A stretch of DNA of 64,000 nucleotides, taken from NCBI RefSeq assembly GCF_030052815.1, contig NC_079510.1:28225823-28289822 (forward strand), read 5' to 3'. The position numbers and the translations under genes are program-made. Shown here piece after piece: positions 1-9,604 of this stretch (positions within the stretch are counted from its first letter, which is position 1; every line of letters begins with the position of its first letter). The notes under the pieces are model-generated. The model saw only the letters and a list, made by a program, of their open reading frames with translations. It had not been told where the DNA came from and made no database searches. This DNA is from Hevea brasiliensis (lineage: Eukaryota > Streptophyta > Magnoliopsida > Malpighiales > Euphorbiaceae).

Positions 1-1133
1 TCAAAAAGCTTGCACAAGTTCGGGTCCAAAAACTGGCCGAACCAAAGTTGACCAAATTGACCAAAACAATGACCTAATTGATGCCATTTGACCAACAATA
101 GTATAATGACCATAACTTGGTCTACTTAACTCGGATTGACCTGAAATTTTTCCCCGCGTGCAATAAGACCTAGATCTACAAGTTTGTAGTTTCGACCGAG
201 ACCCGAAAACCAAGGGAACTAGATCGTCCGGTTAGGTCAAACCAGTGTTCCGGAATCCAGCAATTTGCATTAAAATGCACTAAGCAAGGAAATGACTTTG
301 GTAAAACATACCAAACCTAAAACCCTATCAAATGTGACATATTAACGACACTAAAACCTAATTTACCTAAAACGCAACGAGGGTCGGTATATTAGGTGAT
401 TAAGTGAATAATTGAGTTCAGTGCATTATTTACCAAACACCATCGATAGAGACAGTTTAAATTAGTACTGAAACACTTCAAATTATGTTTCTCAGTTACC
501 AAAGACTCAGGAAAAGGGAAGGAAACACTGAGTCCAGATCAGGGAGACAGTCATCAGAGGTTTGTGCACAACTAGTTTTTAACTGATTTTGTTTTGAATA
601 TTTCATATGATTAAATGATATATTTTTCTTATGAATTATGTTTAACAAGCATTGGATTTAATTCCATGATTATTGAAAATTGTTATTGTATGTATGAATT
701 TGGCTTTGTGAAATGGTATTTCCATAAGTATTAAGCATTGTTATGGATTAAGTAAATTATGTTTTGGAAAATTGTGATAGAATATGTTTTGAATTGTGAT
801 GGTAATATTCATGGAAAAAAATGAAAACTTTATTATTTGAATTGTGATGAGCATAAAAATTATTGGATATTGGAATTGACTTTGAATCGAATTATATTGT
901 GATTTATGCTCACTAAAATGATTGTGATATTGTTTTATATCTCACTATAGATGCTTGACTAGGTTATTACCCGTCTCTCTCATTTGTTGAGAAGACAATG
1001 GAGTTAGTTGTGTTTTGATTACCATGGTACGTGCACAGGCTTAGATTTTCCTGATTTGAGGTTAGATCTAAGTTTATTTTATCGTTATGGCCCTTACGGA
1101 AGATTCATTATTGTGATGGTATGCGTGCACGAT

Positions 1134-1200
1134 GATTCGACCTCCCGACCATAGGGAGTTAGAATCGATTCGACCTCCCGACCATAGGGAGTTAGAATCA
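1134..1200 (+). repeat. Direct tandem repeat in A 5' LTR (2 units of 33/34 bp)
   Basis: Two head-to-tail copies begin GATTCGACCTCCC and end GTTAGAATC. The 3' LTR counterpart (8001-8070) has 35-bp units, each one cytosine longer. Confidence 0.9.
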
Positions 1201-1599
1201 CATCGAATATGGCCCTTCGGATTAGTCTTGCATAGTTAGTGAGATAAAGATTGATTTTGAGATACAACATGGTTTTGAGATGCATAATGACTTTTGAGAT
1301 ACTGAGATGATTTTTGAGATACAAAATGATTTTGAGATATAGAATGGCTTTTGAATGGTAAGGAATGGTGATTTCAATTATGGTTTGTGTGTAATTGATT
1401 TTGTTGGAATCACTTAAATGGATAGTCAAGATTTGATAAATTGAATTTTGTGCTCCAAGTTATTTATACAAATGATTTACATTATTGGCAATGAATATTT
1501 TGAGTTGTGAAATTTGATCAGTATTCAGATTCTCAAATTATTTACTGTAAAATTTGTCAATGTATATTGTACTATGTTTTAAATTATAGTTGTGCACCA

Positions 1600-1638
1600 C
1601 TGAGTTCACCACTCAGCGATAGCTTTGTATGCTGTCGC
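1600..1638 (+). other. Paired stem-loops in A 5' LTR
   Basis: Stem 1 is CTGAGT / ACTCAG with loop TCACC (1600-1616). Stem 2 is GCGATAGC / GCTGTCGC with a 7-nt loop (1616-1638); in RNA it is fully paired with one G-U pair. It is followed at once by CAGGTAAGC, which resembles a splice donor. The same module occurs in every A, B and C LTR and, with different sequence, in D and H. Confidence 0.75.
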
Positions 1639-2277
1639 AGGTAAGCAGAGCATAGAGCAGTGAGTAAGTTGCTTTGAGGATACATTCAGATCAGCTCCAG
1701 GTATATCATAGATATACCCATGTACATAGGTTTTGATGTAAGCATGTAATAATATGTATGTAAATTATTTGAGCAGTTGTATAAAAACTCTTGTAAAACA
1801 TTTTGGTATGAAATTAAATGTAAATTATTGTAAGTGTATATTTGAGATTTCATTTACTTGAATAGTTTTGTATTATATTTCCTTTATCTCAGTCTTCGAA
1901 AAATCACTGCGGATTTGAGTTGAGAAAAATGTTGTGTTGAGAAATATGTTGGAGTTGAGATTTGCAAATACATATTGAAGTGCTTTTTTTTTTACAGGTT
2001 TTCTGAAGAACTGTTTTGTCCAAAATATAGATGGCACTCTGCCAAAATTTTTACAAAAATTCCAAATAAACCAAATGAGTTAGTTGTTTCACTTCAGTTC
2101 ATCAAAGTCTTTAACACCTGTAAATAGTGCTCACCACTGTAAAAGAAGTAAGAAAAGTTTTTGAAAATCCCTTGTAGTGTACTTGATGGGTTATCAGTAG
2201 ACGGAGTTGGTAATTCATTAGGTATACTACGGGATCATGTTATGCCTTACAGAGGGGTAGGGTGTGACATGTTTTAG

Positions 2278-2289
2278 TGGTATCAGAGC
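2278..2289 (+). other. Primer-binding site of element A (tRNA-iMet)
   Basis: TGGTATCAGAGC lies eight bases after the LTR end. It is complementary to the 3' end of plant initiator methionine tRNA (GCUCUGAUACCA), the usual minus-strand primer of Ty3/gypsy and copia elements. Confidence 0.95.
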
Positions 2290-2457
2290 AATGGTTTTAA
2301 AGTAAATTTCGAACTGTGAATTTGAAATCTTTTTGTCGGTAACTACAACTGCTCAAATGTTTGATACATATAGTACATTTACATCATAAATGTGAACTAA
2401 TGGAGAGGAATCTCCTTGTGTTGGTTGTACAGGATAGAAAATTCTGTGAGAAAAGAT

Positions 2458-3028
2458 ATGGAAGAGAAGAATGAGACAATAGAACAGTCTGTGATGGCAG
2501 GAGAACAAGTTGAGGCCCCAGCTCCACAAAATGTCGAAGGCCTGACTGTACCAGTTTTACCGGTACAAATTACTGCACAAATGGCCCAGCAAATGGCCAC
2601 TTTCTTCCAACAAATGGCCGATAATGTCACCCCAAGCCAAGTATTGCACCCAACCCCCACAAGGGCAGTGTGAAATGGAAAAGAGGGAGAAACCTATGGG
2701 TCAGAGCTCAAGCAGTAATTTGAGAAAGAGAAAAGAATTTGAGGAACCCCGAGCTCAAGGATATGATAGAGGTGGATCAGTAAGACAGAGACCACCAAGG
2801 TCCAGTCGTCAAACAACTAGAAGTTCCTACCCTTCCCGCCTATGTGAAACTTGTAGAAGATATCATGGTGGGATATGCTATAAGACCTCTGGAGCCTGCT
2901 ACAATTGTGGAAAACTTGGACACTTTGCTAAAGATTGTACTAAACCACCTCGACCGCTTCTGGATTTCACGCATCACAGAGTCAAGATAGAAATAGAGTT
3001 GGTACTCCTCACCACTATAACACAGTGA
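2458..3028 (+). pseudogene. Element A gag remnant without capsid, zinc knuckle kept
   Basis: The N-terminal part starts with ATG at 2458 and reads to 2673. It has an acidic opening and then a run ending in QQMATFFQQMADN. A frameshift near 2630-2670 moves reading to the frame ending at 3028. That part holds GQSSSS, a basic arginine-rich stretch and a CCHC nucleocapsid knuckle, CYNCGKLGHFAKDC (about 2898-2939). In element D some 190 residues of capsid-type sequence lie between the equivalent N-terminal segment and GQSSSS; here the two are nearly adjacent. The same shortcut occurs in B and C. RNA binding through the knuckle is possible; particle assembly is not expected. The assignment to chromovirus gag rests on the knuckle and on position after the primer site. 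Confidence 0.85.
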
Positions 3029-3049
3029 ATCAACCCGAATATGGTAGCA

Positions 3050-3640
3050 CACCAGTCAGAGCGTCCACTATGCGCCAAGGAGAAAGAGCAGAAACTTGGA
3101 TGTAGTCTGGTAAGTTCTTAATTTTTGAAAGAAACAATTAGTTATTATTTGATCCCAGCACTACTTAATTGTGTGTTAGTGTCAGAACTATATGTTCTGT
3201 TGCTATTCCCTTACAGGAGAATAAATTTGATGCGTTAGTGACTAGTCTTTTAGGATCAAAACTACAATAACAAGTATGATTGACACTAATTTTGGAAGAA
3301 TTGTTAACTAAAAGAATTGGGATATTGTAATCAGAATCGGTTTAGGATATTAGTGGATTCGAGAAAGATAAGATGTTAGGAAACCTAGTCCATGAGGTTA
3401 TAACGTAGTGACTATATAATGCTCTCAATGTTTGTATTGTAAGTCGCAGACATTCTGATCGACACGGATTATTGTGTAGAGCTACGTGCTTCCTCGTGGT
3501 ACAATAAATTAAGAATATTTGTAAGTAATCTATAAATTGATATAGTTGCACTGAATAGAGTACTAGTAATCGAAATAAATGTGAAAATTTTAGTCGAAAT
3601 TTAAGACTTGAACTAGCCTATCAAACGACTACACTTGTAA
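3050..3640 (+). pseudogene. Element A decayed protease region and unreadable pol
   Basis: Around 3135-3260 short runs in mixed frames match the protease-region remnant of element C at 49830-49990 (for example TTGCTATTCCCTTAC in both). The segment includes a FDPS-like trace where the retropepsin DSG motif would be. No open frame survives. From 3260 to 3640 the DNA aligns by eye in patches with the non-coding internal DNA of C. I see no reverse transcriptase or RNase H motif. Confidence 0.5.
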
Positions 3641-3965
3641 GGTAGCTAGAGTCGTGACTCGGTTACATTAATGTGAATTACACCCCAAGAATTGCTATAA
3701 GCTTAGAGATATCAAGACAACGTATCATCCTCGACATGATGGACAATTGAAACAAGTGATTCAGTAAATTTTAAAACTCATTGAGTTTCTATAAATAATG
3801 AAATGAAATGATAATAATAACTGTAATACGTGATAAGCCCTCGAGAATATACGAGAACTTGTGTCGTTGAATCCGAGGAGATGGGACAGATAAATCCCAC
3901 TAATATAATTTGTATACATTAATAAGTGTCAAGCTAGCATACAAGTGGCACCCTATGAAAACATT
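3641..3965 (+). pseudogene. Element A first integrase relic, with intron-like insert
   Basis: Bases 3715-3764 align with the end of the integrase core in D (…HP..DGQ…VIQ). Bases 3837-3960 align with the next exon: CTCGAGAATAT, then GGGACAGATA, then CAAGCTAGCAT and GTGGCACCCTATGAA. Between them 3765-3836 (72 nt) aligns with D's intron-like insert; both share the run AATGAAATGAAATGATAATA. Both splice sites have decayed here (a G lost at the donor, AA for AG at the acceptor). The copy is much more decayed than the integrase that follows at 3984 and duplicates part of it. Confidence 0.65.
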
Positions 3966-3983
3966 ATAAGGTAATAGATAACT

Positions 3984-5159
3984 ATGGATTTTGTGATGAG
4001 ACTTACGAGGACACAGAATAGTCATGATGCAGTATGGGTTATAATTGATAAACTAACCAAGTCTACTCACTTTTTGCCATTCTAAATGGACTATAGTTGG
4101 AGAGATTGGCCAGATTTTTACATATATGAAATTGTAAAATTGCATGGAGTGCCAGTATCGATTATATCTTATAGAGATCCTTTGTTCACTTCTAGATTCT
4201 GGGCTAGTCTTCAGAGAGCCCTAGGAACTAGATTGAACTTCAGCACAACATTCCACCCACAGACAGATGGCCAACCTGAAAGAGTTATTCAGATATTGGA
4301 GGATATGCTACGGGCTTGTGTGATTGAATTTGAAGGTAGTTGGGATACACACTTGCCTTTGATTGAGTTTGCTTATAACAACAGCTACCAATCAAGCATT
4401 GGGATGCCTCCATATGAAGCTTTGTATGGCAGAAAGTGCAGAACTCCCCTATGTTGGGATGAAATTGGTGAAAGAAAGATGATTGGGCCAGAAATTGTTC
4501 AGCAGACATAGGAAAAGATCAAATTGATCAGAGATAGACTAAAGGCTGCGTCAGACCGTCAGAAGTCCTATGTTAATCTGAAGAGAAGAGATATTGAGTA
4601 TGCAATGGGTGATAAGGTAGTCCTCAAAGTTTCTCCTTGGAAGAGGATTATGAGATTTGGCAGAAAGGGGAAACTGAGTCCTCGTTTCATCGGATCATAT
4701 GAGGTTTTGGAAAGAGTGGGTCCTTTGGCATATCGGTTGGCATTACCTCCAGAGTTAGCAAGGATACACAATGTCTTCCATGTGTCCATATTAAGGAGGT
4801 ACAGATCAGACCCATCTCATGTACTATCAGTTGAAGAGATTGAAGTAAATCCAGACCTCTCACATGAGGAAGAACCCATAAAAATTCTGGCTTATGAGGT
4901 GAAGCAGTTGAGGAACAAACAGATACCCCTGGTTAAAGTGCTGTGGAACCATCATTCAGGCCAGGAAGCTACTTGGGAACGTGAAGAGGATATGAGGAGA
5001 CAGACCCACAAATGTTCAGAGACTAATGCGTGTAAAATTTCGAGACGAAATTTATTTAAGGGGGGGAGAATTGTAACACCCCAAAGTTCGGTAGTGCGTT
5101 CTGCTGTTCCGGTGACCAGTGTTGTCCGGACAGCTAGGATGCCTAGAACTACACTTTGA
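3984..5159 (+). pseudogene. Element A integrase core, C-terminal domain and chromodomain
   Basis: One frame from ATG 3984 reads through stops TAA 4083-4085 and TAG 4509-4511. It holds the integrase core: the first catalytic Asp in MDFV, then SYRDP, where the second catalytic Asp is replaced by Tyr, then Glu in GQPER 35 residues on. The C-terminal part has VLKVSPWKR and RLALPPELARIHNVFHVS, followed by a chromodomain (IPLVKVLWNHH, about 4915-5000). Chromodomains of chromoviruses are known to target integration to methylated-histone chromatin. No insert lies at VIQ/ILED (4292/4293), unlike D. The frame runs through the polypurine tract 88 bases into the 3' LTR. The missing catalytic Asp argues against activity. 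Confidence 0.9.
5058..5071 (+). other. Polypurine tract of element A
   Basis: AAGGGGGGGAGAAT lies directly before TGTAACACCC of the 3' LTR. This is the standard place for plus-strand priming. Confidence 0.93.
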
Positions 5160-8000
5160 CACGAGGGAGGAGACATAAAATAATGAAATACAAGAAAAGA
5201 AAATACAAGAAAAACAAAGGAAAAATAATAGCAAAGAAATGTGATCAAGTTAAGCGTAGGAAACCTAGCGATGGTGATCAGACGGAAGTCACGGCGTGGA
5301 CCGTTGACTAGCTCGGATCATGGGAACCCTGGAATACATTTTTAGGACTTAAATAGAACATTATTGAAGAATAAATATAATAAGAAATATCAAAGAAAAA
5401 TTAAATAAATAGTAAAAAGAAAAGTGAGAAATCGAAAAACAGACAAAACCCTAGAATACCAAAAATCGAACGAATCTAACAGGGGCATTATGGTCATTTG
5501 ACATACCGAATTGTCTTTTGACCTAAATGTCCATTAAAAATAAATAATATTACACTTAGAAAATAAAATGAAAAATTAGTTTAGTGGTACCTAAAGTAAA
5601 TAGCTAAAATCATGGGTTAAATGTGGAATAAGTGGGAGTTAAGTTTATAAAATGATTAAATTTGTGAGTGGACCACTAATGCATAAATTAAATACATAAT
5701 AGGGCAGCTGTAACTCCACTAAATCAGCAGAAATAGTCATCTTCTCCAAAACAACCAAAGTTGCCGAATTGAGAGGAAATGAAAAACACCATGGCCATTT
5801 TTCATGCAAGCTCTCTTAACCTCCCATTTTCAACTCCAATCCTTTAAGTTCCTTCACAAAAAATGGTCTACACACCACAAGGAAGATATTGATACCAATT
5901 TTGAGAAGTTTGGTGAAGGTTTAGCAAGTTACAATTAAAGGTAAGTTTGCATTTTTGAGAAATTCTTTGTTAAAGTTTATGTTCATGTTATGGGTGTTAG
6001 ATTGGTGAAGGAAAATTTTGAGTTTGAAGGGTTATTGTTGTTTTCATTTTGGACAGCCACGAGTCACGTTTTTGATGAGGTATTTGTGCATATAATTGAT
6101 GAGAAATAATGTTAATTATGGTGATTTAGTAACTTAGTGAATTATTTCATGTTTATATGGTGAATTATGCACTTTGATGGGAATTGGTATATGGGACGGC
6201 AATGTGATGTTGAAGAATGGTTTGTGGCAGCTTGTGGACACTTGAGGAATGGTATATATTGAAGGAAGTGTGGGCAGAATATTGACCTAGAAGGATTGAT
6301 GATATGTATGTAAATTAACATTGTAAAGTGTATGTAAAGTTTGTAATGTTTAGGTGTGTTTGTAATGGTACTTAGAAATTGTAATTGTGAATGATATTTG
6401 GTGTGTTGAGGGTGATTGGAATCTGCCCAAAATAATGCTAATGTAATGTAGAAAATGCTTTTGGTAATGTGCCAAAACAGTTTGGTAGGTAAGTAAACAA
6501 ATGGCAAAGGTAAGTGTGTGTTTGAAGTTGGGGTGTGAAATGCATATTGAGGGCAGTGTATATTTTAGCCTATAACCTTGAATGTGTAACCTCAATTGGT
6601 ATGAGACCAATTTGAGGTGAAACTAGGCACAAAATATGCCAACTTTCATTGAGAAACCATGCCAAAATTCTGCTTGCAAGGTGACCTAAAAAAATGACCA
6701 ATTCGGATTAGGTGCAATTAGGACCTGAAAAATGACCAATTGGGCAGCAGTGAGTGTTTAGGCCATAACTCACTCAAACCAGGTCCAATTGACCTGAAAT
6801 TTTGACCAAGAATAGTTAAGACCCATACCTACAAGTCTTATGAAGACACCAAAACCCAGAAATGACCAGAAGCAAGTCAAAAAGCTTGCACAAGTTCGGG
6901 TCCAAAAACTGGCCGAACCAAAGTTGACCAAATTGACCAAAACAATGACCTAATTGATGCCATTTGACCAACAATAGTATAATGACCATAACTTGGTCTA
7001 CTTAACTCGGATTGACCTGAAATTTTGCCCCGCGTGCAATAAGACCTAGATCTACAAGTTTGTAGTTTCGACCGAGACCCGAAAACCAAGGGAACTAGAT
7101 CGTCCGGTTAGGTCAAACCAGTGTTCCGGAATCCAGCAATTTGCATTAAAATGCACTAAGCAAGGAAATGACTTTGGTAAAACATACCAAACCTAAAACC
7201 CTATCAAATGTGACATATTAACGACACTAAAACCTAATTTACCTAAAACGCAACGAGGGTCGGTATATTAGGTGATTAAGTGAATAATTGAGTTCAGTGC
7301 ATTATTTACCAAACACCATCGATAGAGACTTTAAATTAGTATCAAACACTTCAAATTGTGTTTCGCCACAAAGACTCGGAAAAGGGAATGAAACACTGAG
7401 TCCTGACCTAGAGACAGTCATCAGAGGTTTGTGCACAACTAGTTTTTAACTGATTTTGTTTTGAATATTTCATATGATTAAATGATATATTTTTCTTATG
7501 AATTATGTTTAACAAGCATTGGATTTAATTCCATGATTATTGAAAATTGTTATTGTATGTATGAATTTGGCTTTGTGAAATGGTATTTCCATAAGTATTA
7601 AGCATTGTTATGGATTAAGTAAATTATGTTTTGGAAAATTGTGATAGAATATGTTTTGAATTGTGATGGTAATATTCATGGAAAAAATGAAAACTTTATT
7701 ATTTGAATTGTGATGAGCATAAAAATTATTGGATATTGGAATTGACTTTGAATCGAATTATATTGTGATTTATGCTCACTAAAATGATTGTGATATTGTT
7801 TTATATCTCACTATAGATGCTTGACTAGGTTATTACCCGTCTCTCTCATTTGTTGAGAAGACAATGGAGTTAGTTGTGTTTTGATTACCATGGTACGTGC
7901 ACAGGCTTAGATTTTCCTCTGATTTGAGGTTAGATCTAAGTTTATTTTATCGTTATGGCCCTTACGGAAGATTCATTATTGTGATGGTACTGTGCACGAT

Positions 8001-8070
8001 GATTCGACCTCCCCGACCATAGGGAGTTAGAATCAGATTCGACCTCCCCGACCATAGGGAGTTAGAATCA
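8001..8070 (+). repeat. 35-bp direct tandem repeat in A 3' LTR
   Basis: Two perfect head-to-tail 35-bp copies (8001-8035, 8036-8070), each GATTCGACCTCCCCGACC… ending AGAATCA. Confidence 0.95.
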
Positions 8071-8125
8071 CATCGAATATGGCCCTTTCGGATTAGTCTT
8101 GCATAGTTAGTGAGATAAAGATTGA

Positions 8126-8228
8126 TTTTTGAGATACAACATGGTTTTTGAGATGCATAATGACTTTTGAGATACAGTATGATTTTTGAGATACAAAATG
8201 ATTTTGAGATACAGAATGGCTTTTGAAT
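8126..8228 (+). repeat. Degenerate ~20-bp tandem repeats in A 3' LTR
   Basis: Five units of the form TTTTTGAGATACANNATG(A/G) followed by a truncated sixth. The 5' LTR has the same array (about 1246-1350) with small indels. Confidence 0.85.
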
Positions 8229-8469
8229 GGTAAGGAATGGTGATTTCAATTATGGTTTGTGTGTAATTGATTTTGTTGGAATCACTTAAATGGATAGTCA
8301 AGATTTGATAAATTGAATTTTGTGCTCCAAGTTATTTATACAAATGATTTACATTATTGGCAATGAATATTTTGAGTTGTGAAATTTGATCAAGATTCGA
8401 TTCTCAAATTATTTATCAGAAATTTGTCAATGTATATTGTACTATGTTTTAAATTATAGTTGTGCACCA

Positions 8470-8508
8470 CTGAGTTCACCACTCAGCGATAGCTTTGTAT
8501 GCTGTCGC
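8470..8508 (+). other. Paired stem-loops in A 3' LTR
   Basis: Identical to 1600-1638: stem CTGAGT / ACTCAG, then GCGATAGC / GCTGTCGC, then CAGGTAAGC. Confidence 0.75.
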
Positions 8509-9141
8509 AGGTAAGCAGAGCATAGAGCAGTGATTAAGTTGCTTTGAGGATACATTCAGATCAGCTCCAGGTATATCATAGATATACCCATGTACATAGG
8601 TTTTGATGTAAGCATGTAATAATATGTATGTAAATTATTTGAGCAGTTGTATAAAAACTCTTGTAAAACATTTTGGTATGAAATTAAATGTAAATTATTG
8701 TAAGTGTATATTTGAGATTTCATTTACTTGAATAGTTTTGTATTATATTTCCTTTATCTCAGTCTTCGAAAAATCATCATGGATTTGAGTTGAGAAAAAT
8801 GTTGTGTTGAGAAATATGTTGGAGTTGAGATTTGCAAATACATATTGAAGTGCTTTTTTTTTTACAGGTTTTCTGAAGAACTGTTTTGTCCAAAATATAG
8901 ATGGCACTCTGCCAAAATTTTTACAAAAATTCCAAATAAACCAAATGAGTTAGTTGTTTCACTTCAGTTCATCAAAGTCTTTAACACCTGTAAATAGTGC
9001 TCACCACTGTAAAAGAAGTAAGAAAAGTTTTTGAAAATCCCTTGTAGTGTACTTAATGGGTTATCAGTAGACAGAGTTGGTAATTCATTAGGTATACTAC
9101 GGGATCATGTTATGCCTTACAGAGGGGTAGGGTGTGACATT

Positions 9142-9403
9142 AAGACCTCCTTGCCTACGAAATTGTGGTGTGATAATCAAGTTGCTCTTCATATTGCTTC
9201 TAATCCAGTGTTTCATGAGCGGACCAAACATATTGAGATTGATTGTCACTTTATTCGTGAAAAGATTCAATAACAGATCATCTCAACAGGACACATCAAA
9301 ACTGGAGAGCAGTTAGGAGATATTTTCACAAAAGCTCTGAATGGAGCTAGGTTGACTACATTTGTAACAAGTTGGGCATGATTAACATCTATGCTCCAAC
9401 TTG
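9142..9403 (+). pseudogene. Copia RNase H C-terminus (element J)
   Basis: The frame from 9142 reads [24 protein letters not shown] and [10 protein letters not shown], all hallmarks of the Ty1/copia RNase H end. TAA 9271-9273 interrupts it. The frame then continues with ISTGHIKTGEQLGDIFTKAL until a 1-bp frameshift near 9365-9375, after which a second frame finishes beside the polypurine tract. RNase H removes the RNA template during reverse transcription. The 5' part of pol is absent because element A separates it. The assignment to copia is firm; the stop and frameshift show it is dead. Confidence 0.9.
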
Positions 9404-9411
9404 AGGGGGAG
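9402..9411 (+). other. Polypurine tract of element J
   Basis: TGAGGGGGAG immediately before the LTR start TGTTATGGAA. Confidence 0.88.
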
Positions 9412-9604
9412 TGTTATGGAAAGTCAATCACTATGTTATGGAAAGTCAATCACTATATTATTTCTCTGTATATTCTGTATTCCTATTTAGGATTTCTTAT
9501 TTAGGATTTCTTCCTAATTAGTAGAACACAATTATAGAAATCAATTGTATATATATACCCATATACAGATTAATTGAAATCAATGAGAATCATCTCTTTC
9601 TACA
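9412..9604 (+). repeat. Copia J 3' LTR (about 193 bp)
   Basis: It starts TGTTATGGAAAGTCAATCAC, with a 22-bp direct repetition of that opening. It has TATATATATAC (about 9548) as a TATA candidate and ends near TTCTACA. The right boundary is inferred from the CA end and the start of gypsy-like DNA, and could be 2 bp further right. Confidence 0.7.

Larger units (their letters stand above)
1..2269 (+). repeat. Element A 5' LTR, partial
   Basis: Matches 6877-9139 nearly base for base; about 1.8 kb of its 5' side is off the window. It ends GGGTGTGACA eight bases before the primer-binding site. It contains a 33/34-bp direct repeat (1134-1166, 1167-1200), a run of TTTTGAGATAC-type repeats (about 1246-1350) and the paired stem-loops (1600-1638). 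Differences from the 3' copy are concentrated in short patches of small indels (440-550, 1040-1340). Confidence 0.93.
1..9139 (+). mobile_element. Element A: Ty3/gypsy chromovirus derivative, 5' end off window
   Basis: Two copies of one sequence (1-2269 and the last 2.26 kb of 5072-9139) flank an internal region with primer site, gag, integrase, chromodomain and polypurine tract, all in + order. The LTR begins TGTAACACCC and ends GGGTGTGACA. The LTR is about 4.07 kb and the internal region only 2.80 kb, so the LTRs outweigh the coding part. Reverse transcriptase and RNase H are not recognisable and gag has no capsid, so the element could not move by itself. The 3' side interrupts a copia RNase H reading frame (element J). 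The two LTR copies look very similar by eye, which suggests the youngest insertion in the window. The 5' target duplication is off the window. Confidence 0.92.
5072..9139 (+). repeat. Element A 3' LTR (4068 bp)
   Basis: It starts TGTAACACCC and ends GGGTGTGACA, a 10-bp imperfect terminal inverted repeat. The last 2.26 kb equal the 5' LTR. Inside are a TATA-like TTTATAAAATG (about 5645), a pair of arms TCAATTGGT / ACCAATTTGA (6592-6616), the 35-bp repeat pair, the TTTTGAGATAC repeats and the paired stem-loops. Apart from the chromodomain frame entering from the left, no real coding frame is seen. Confidence 0.94.
9140..9604 (+). mobile_element. Element J: 3' end of a Ty1/copia element, split by A
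   Basis: RNase H C-terminus, polypurine tract and a short LTR follow each other in + orientation. Element A ends exactly where the copia frame begins, so A inserted into J; J's 5' part would lie left of the window. Confidence 0.85.

Noticed and set aside
1..213. A 70-codon minus-strand frame that occurs again at 6877-7089
   Set aside because: It is duplicated because it lies in both LTRs of element A; there is no sign of protein conservation beyond DNA identity.
1638..1650. CAGGTAAGC after the stem-loops as a real splice donor in LTR A
   Set aside because: No matching acceptor could be argued, and B, C and D do not keep GTAAG at this place; left only as a remark.
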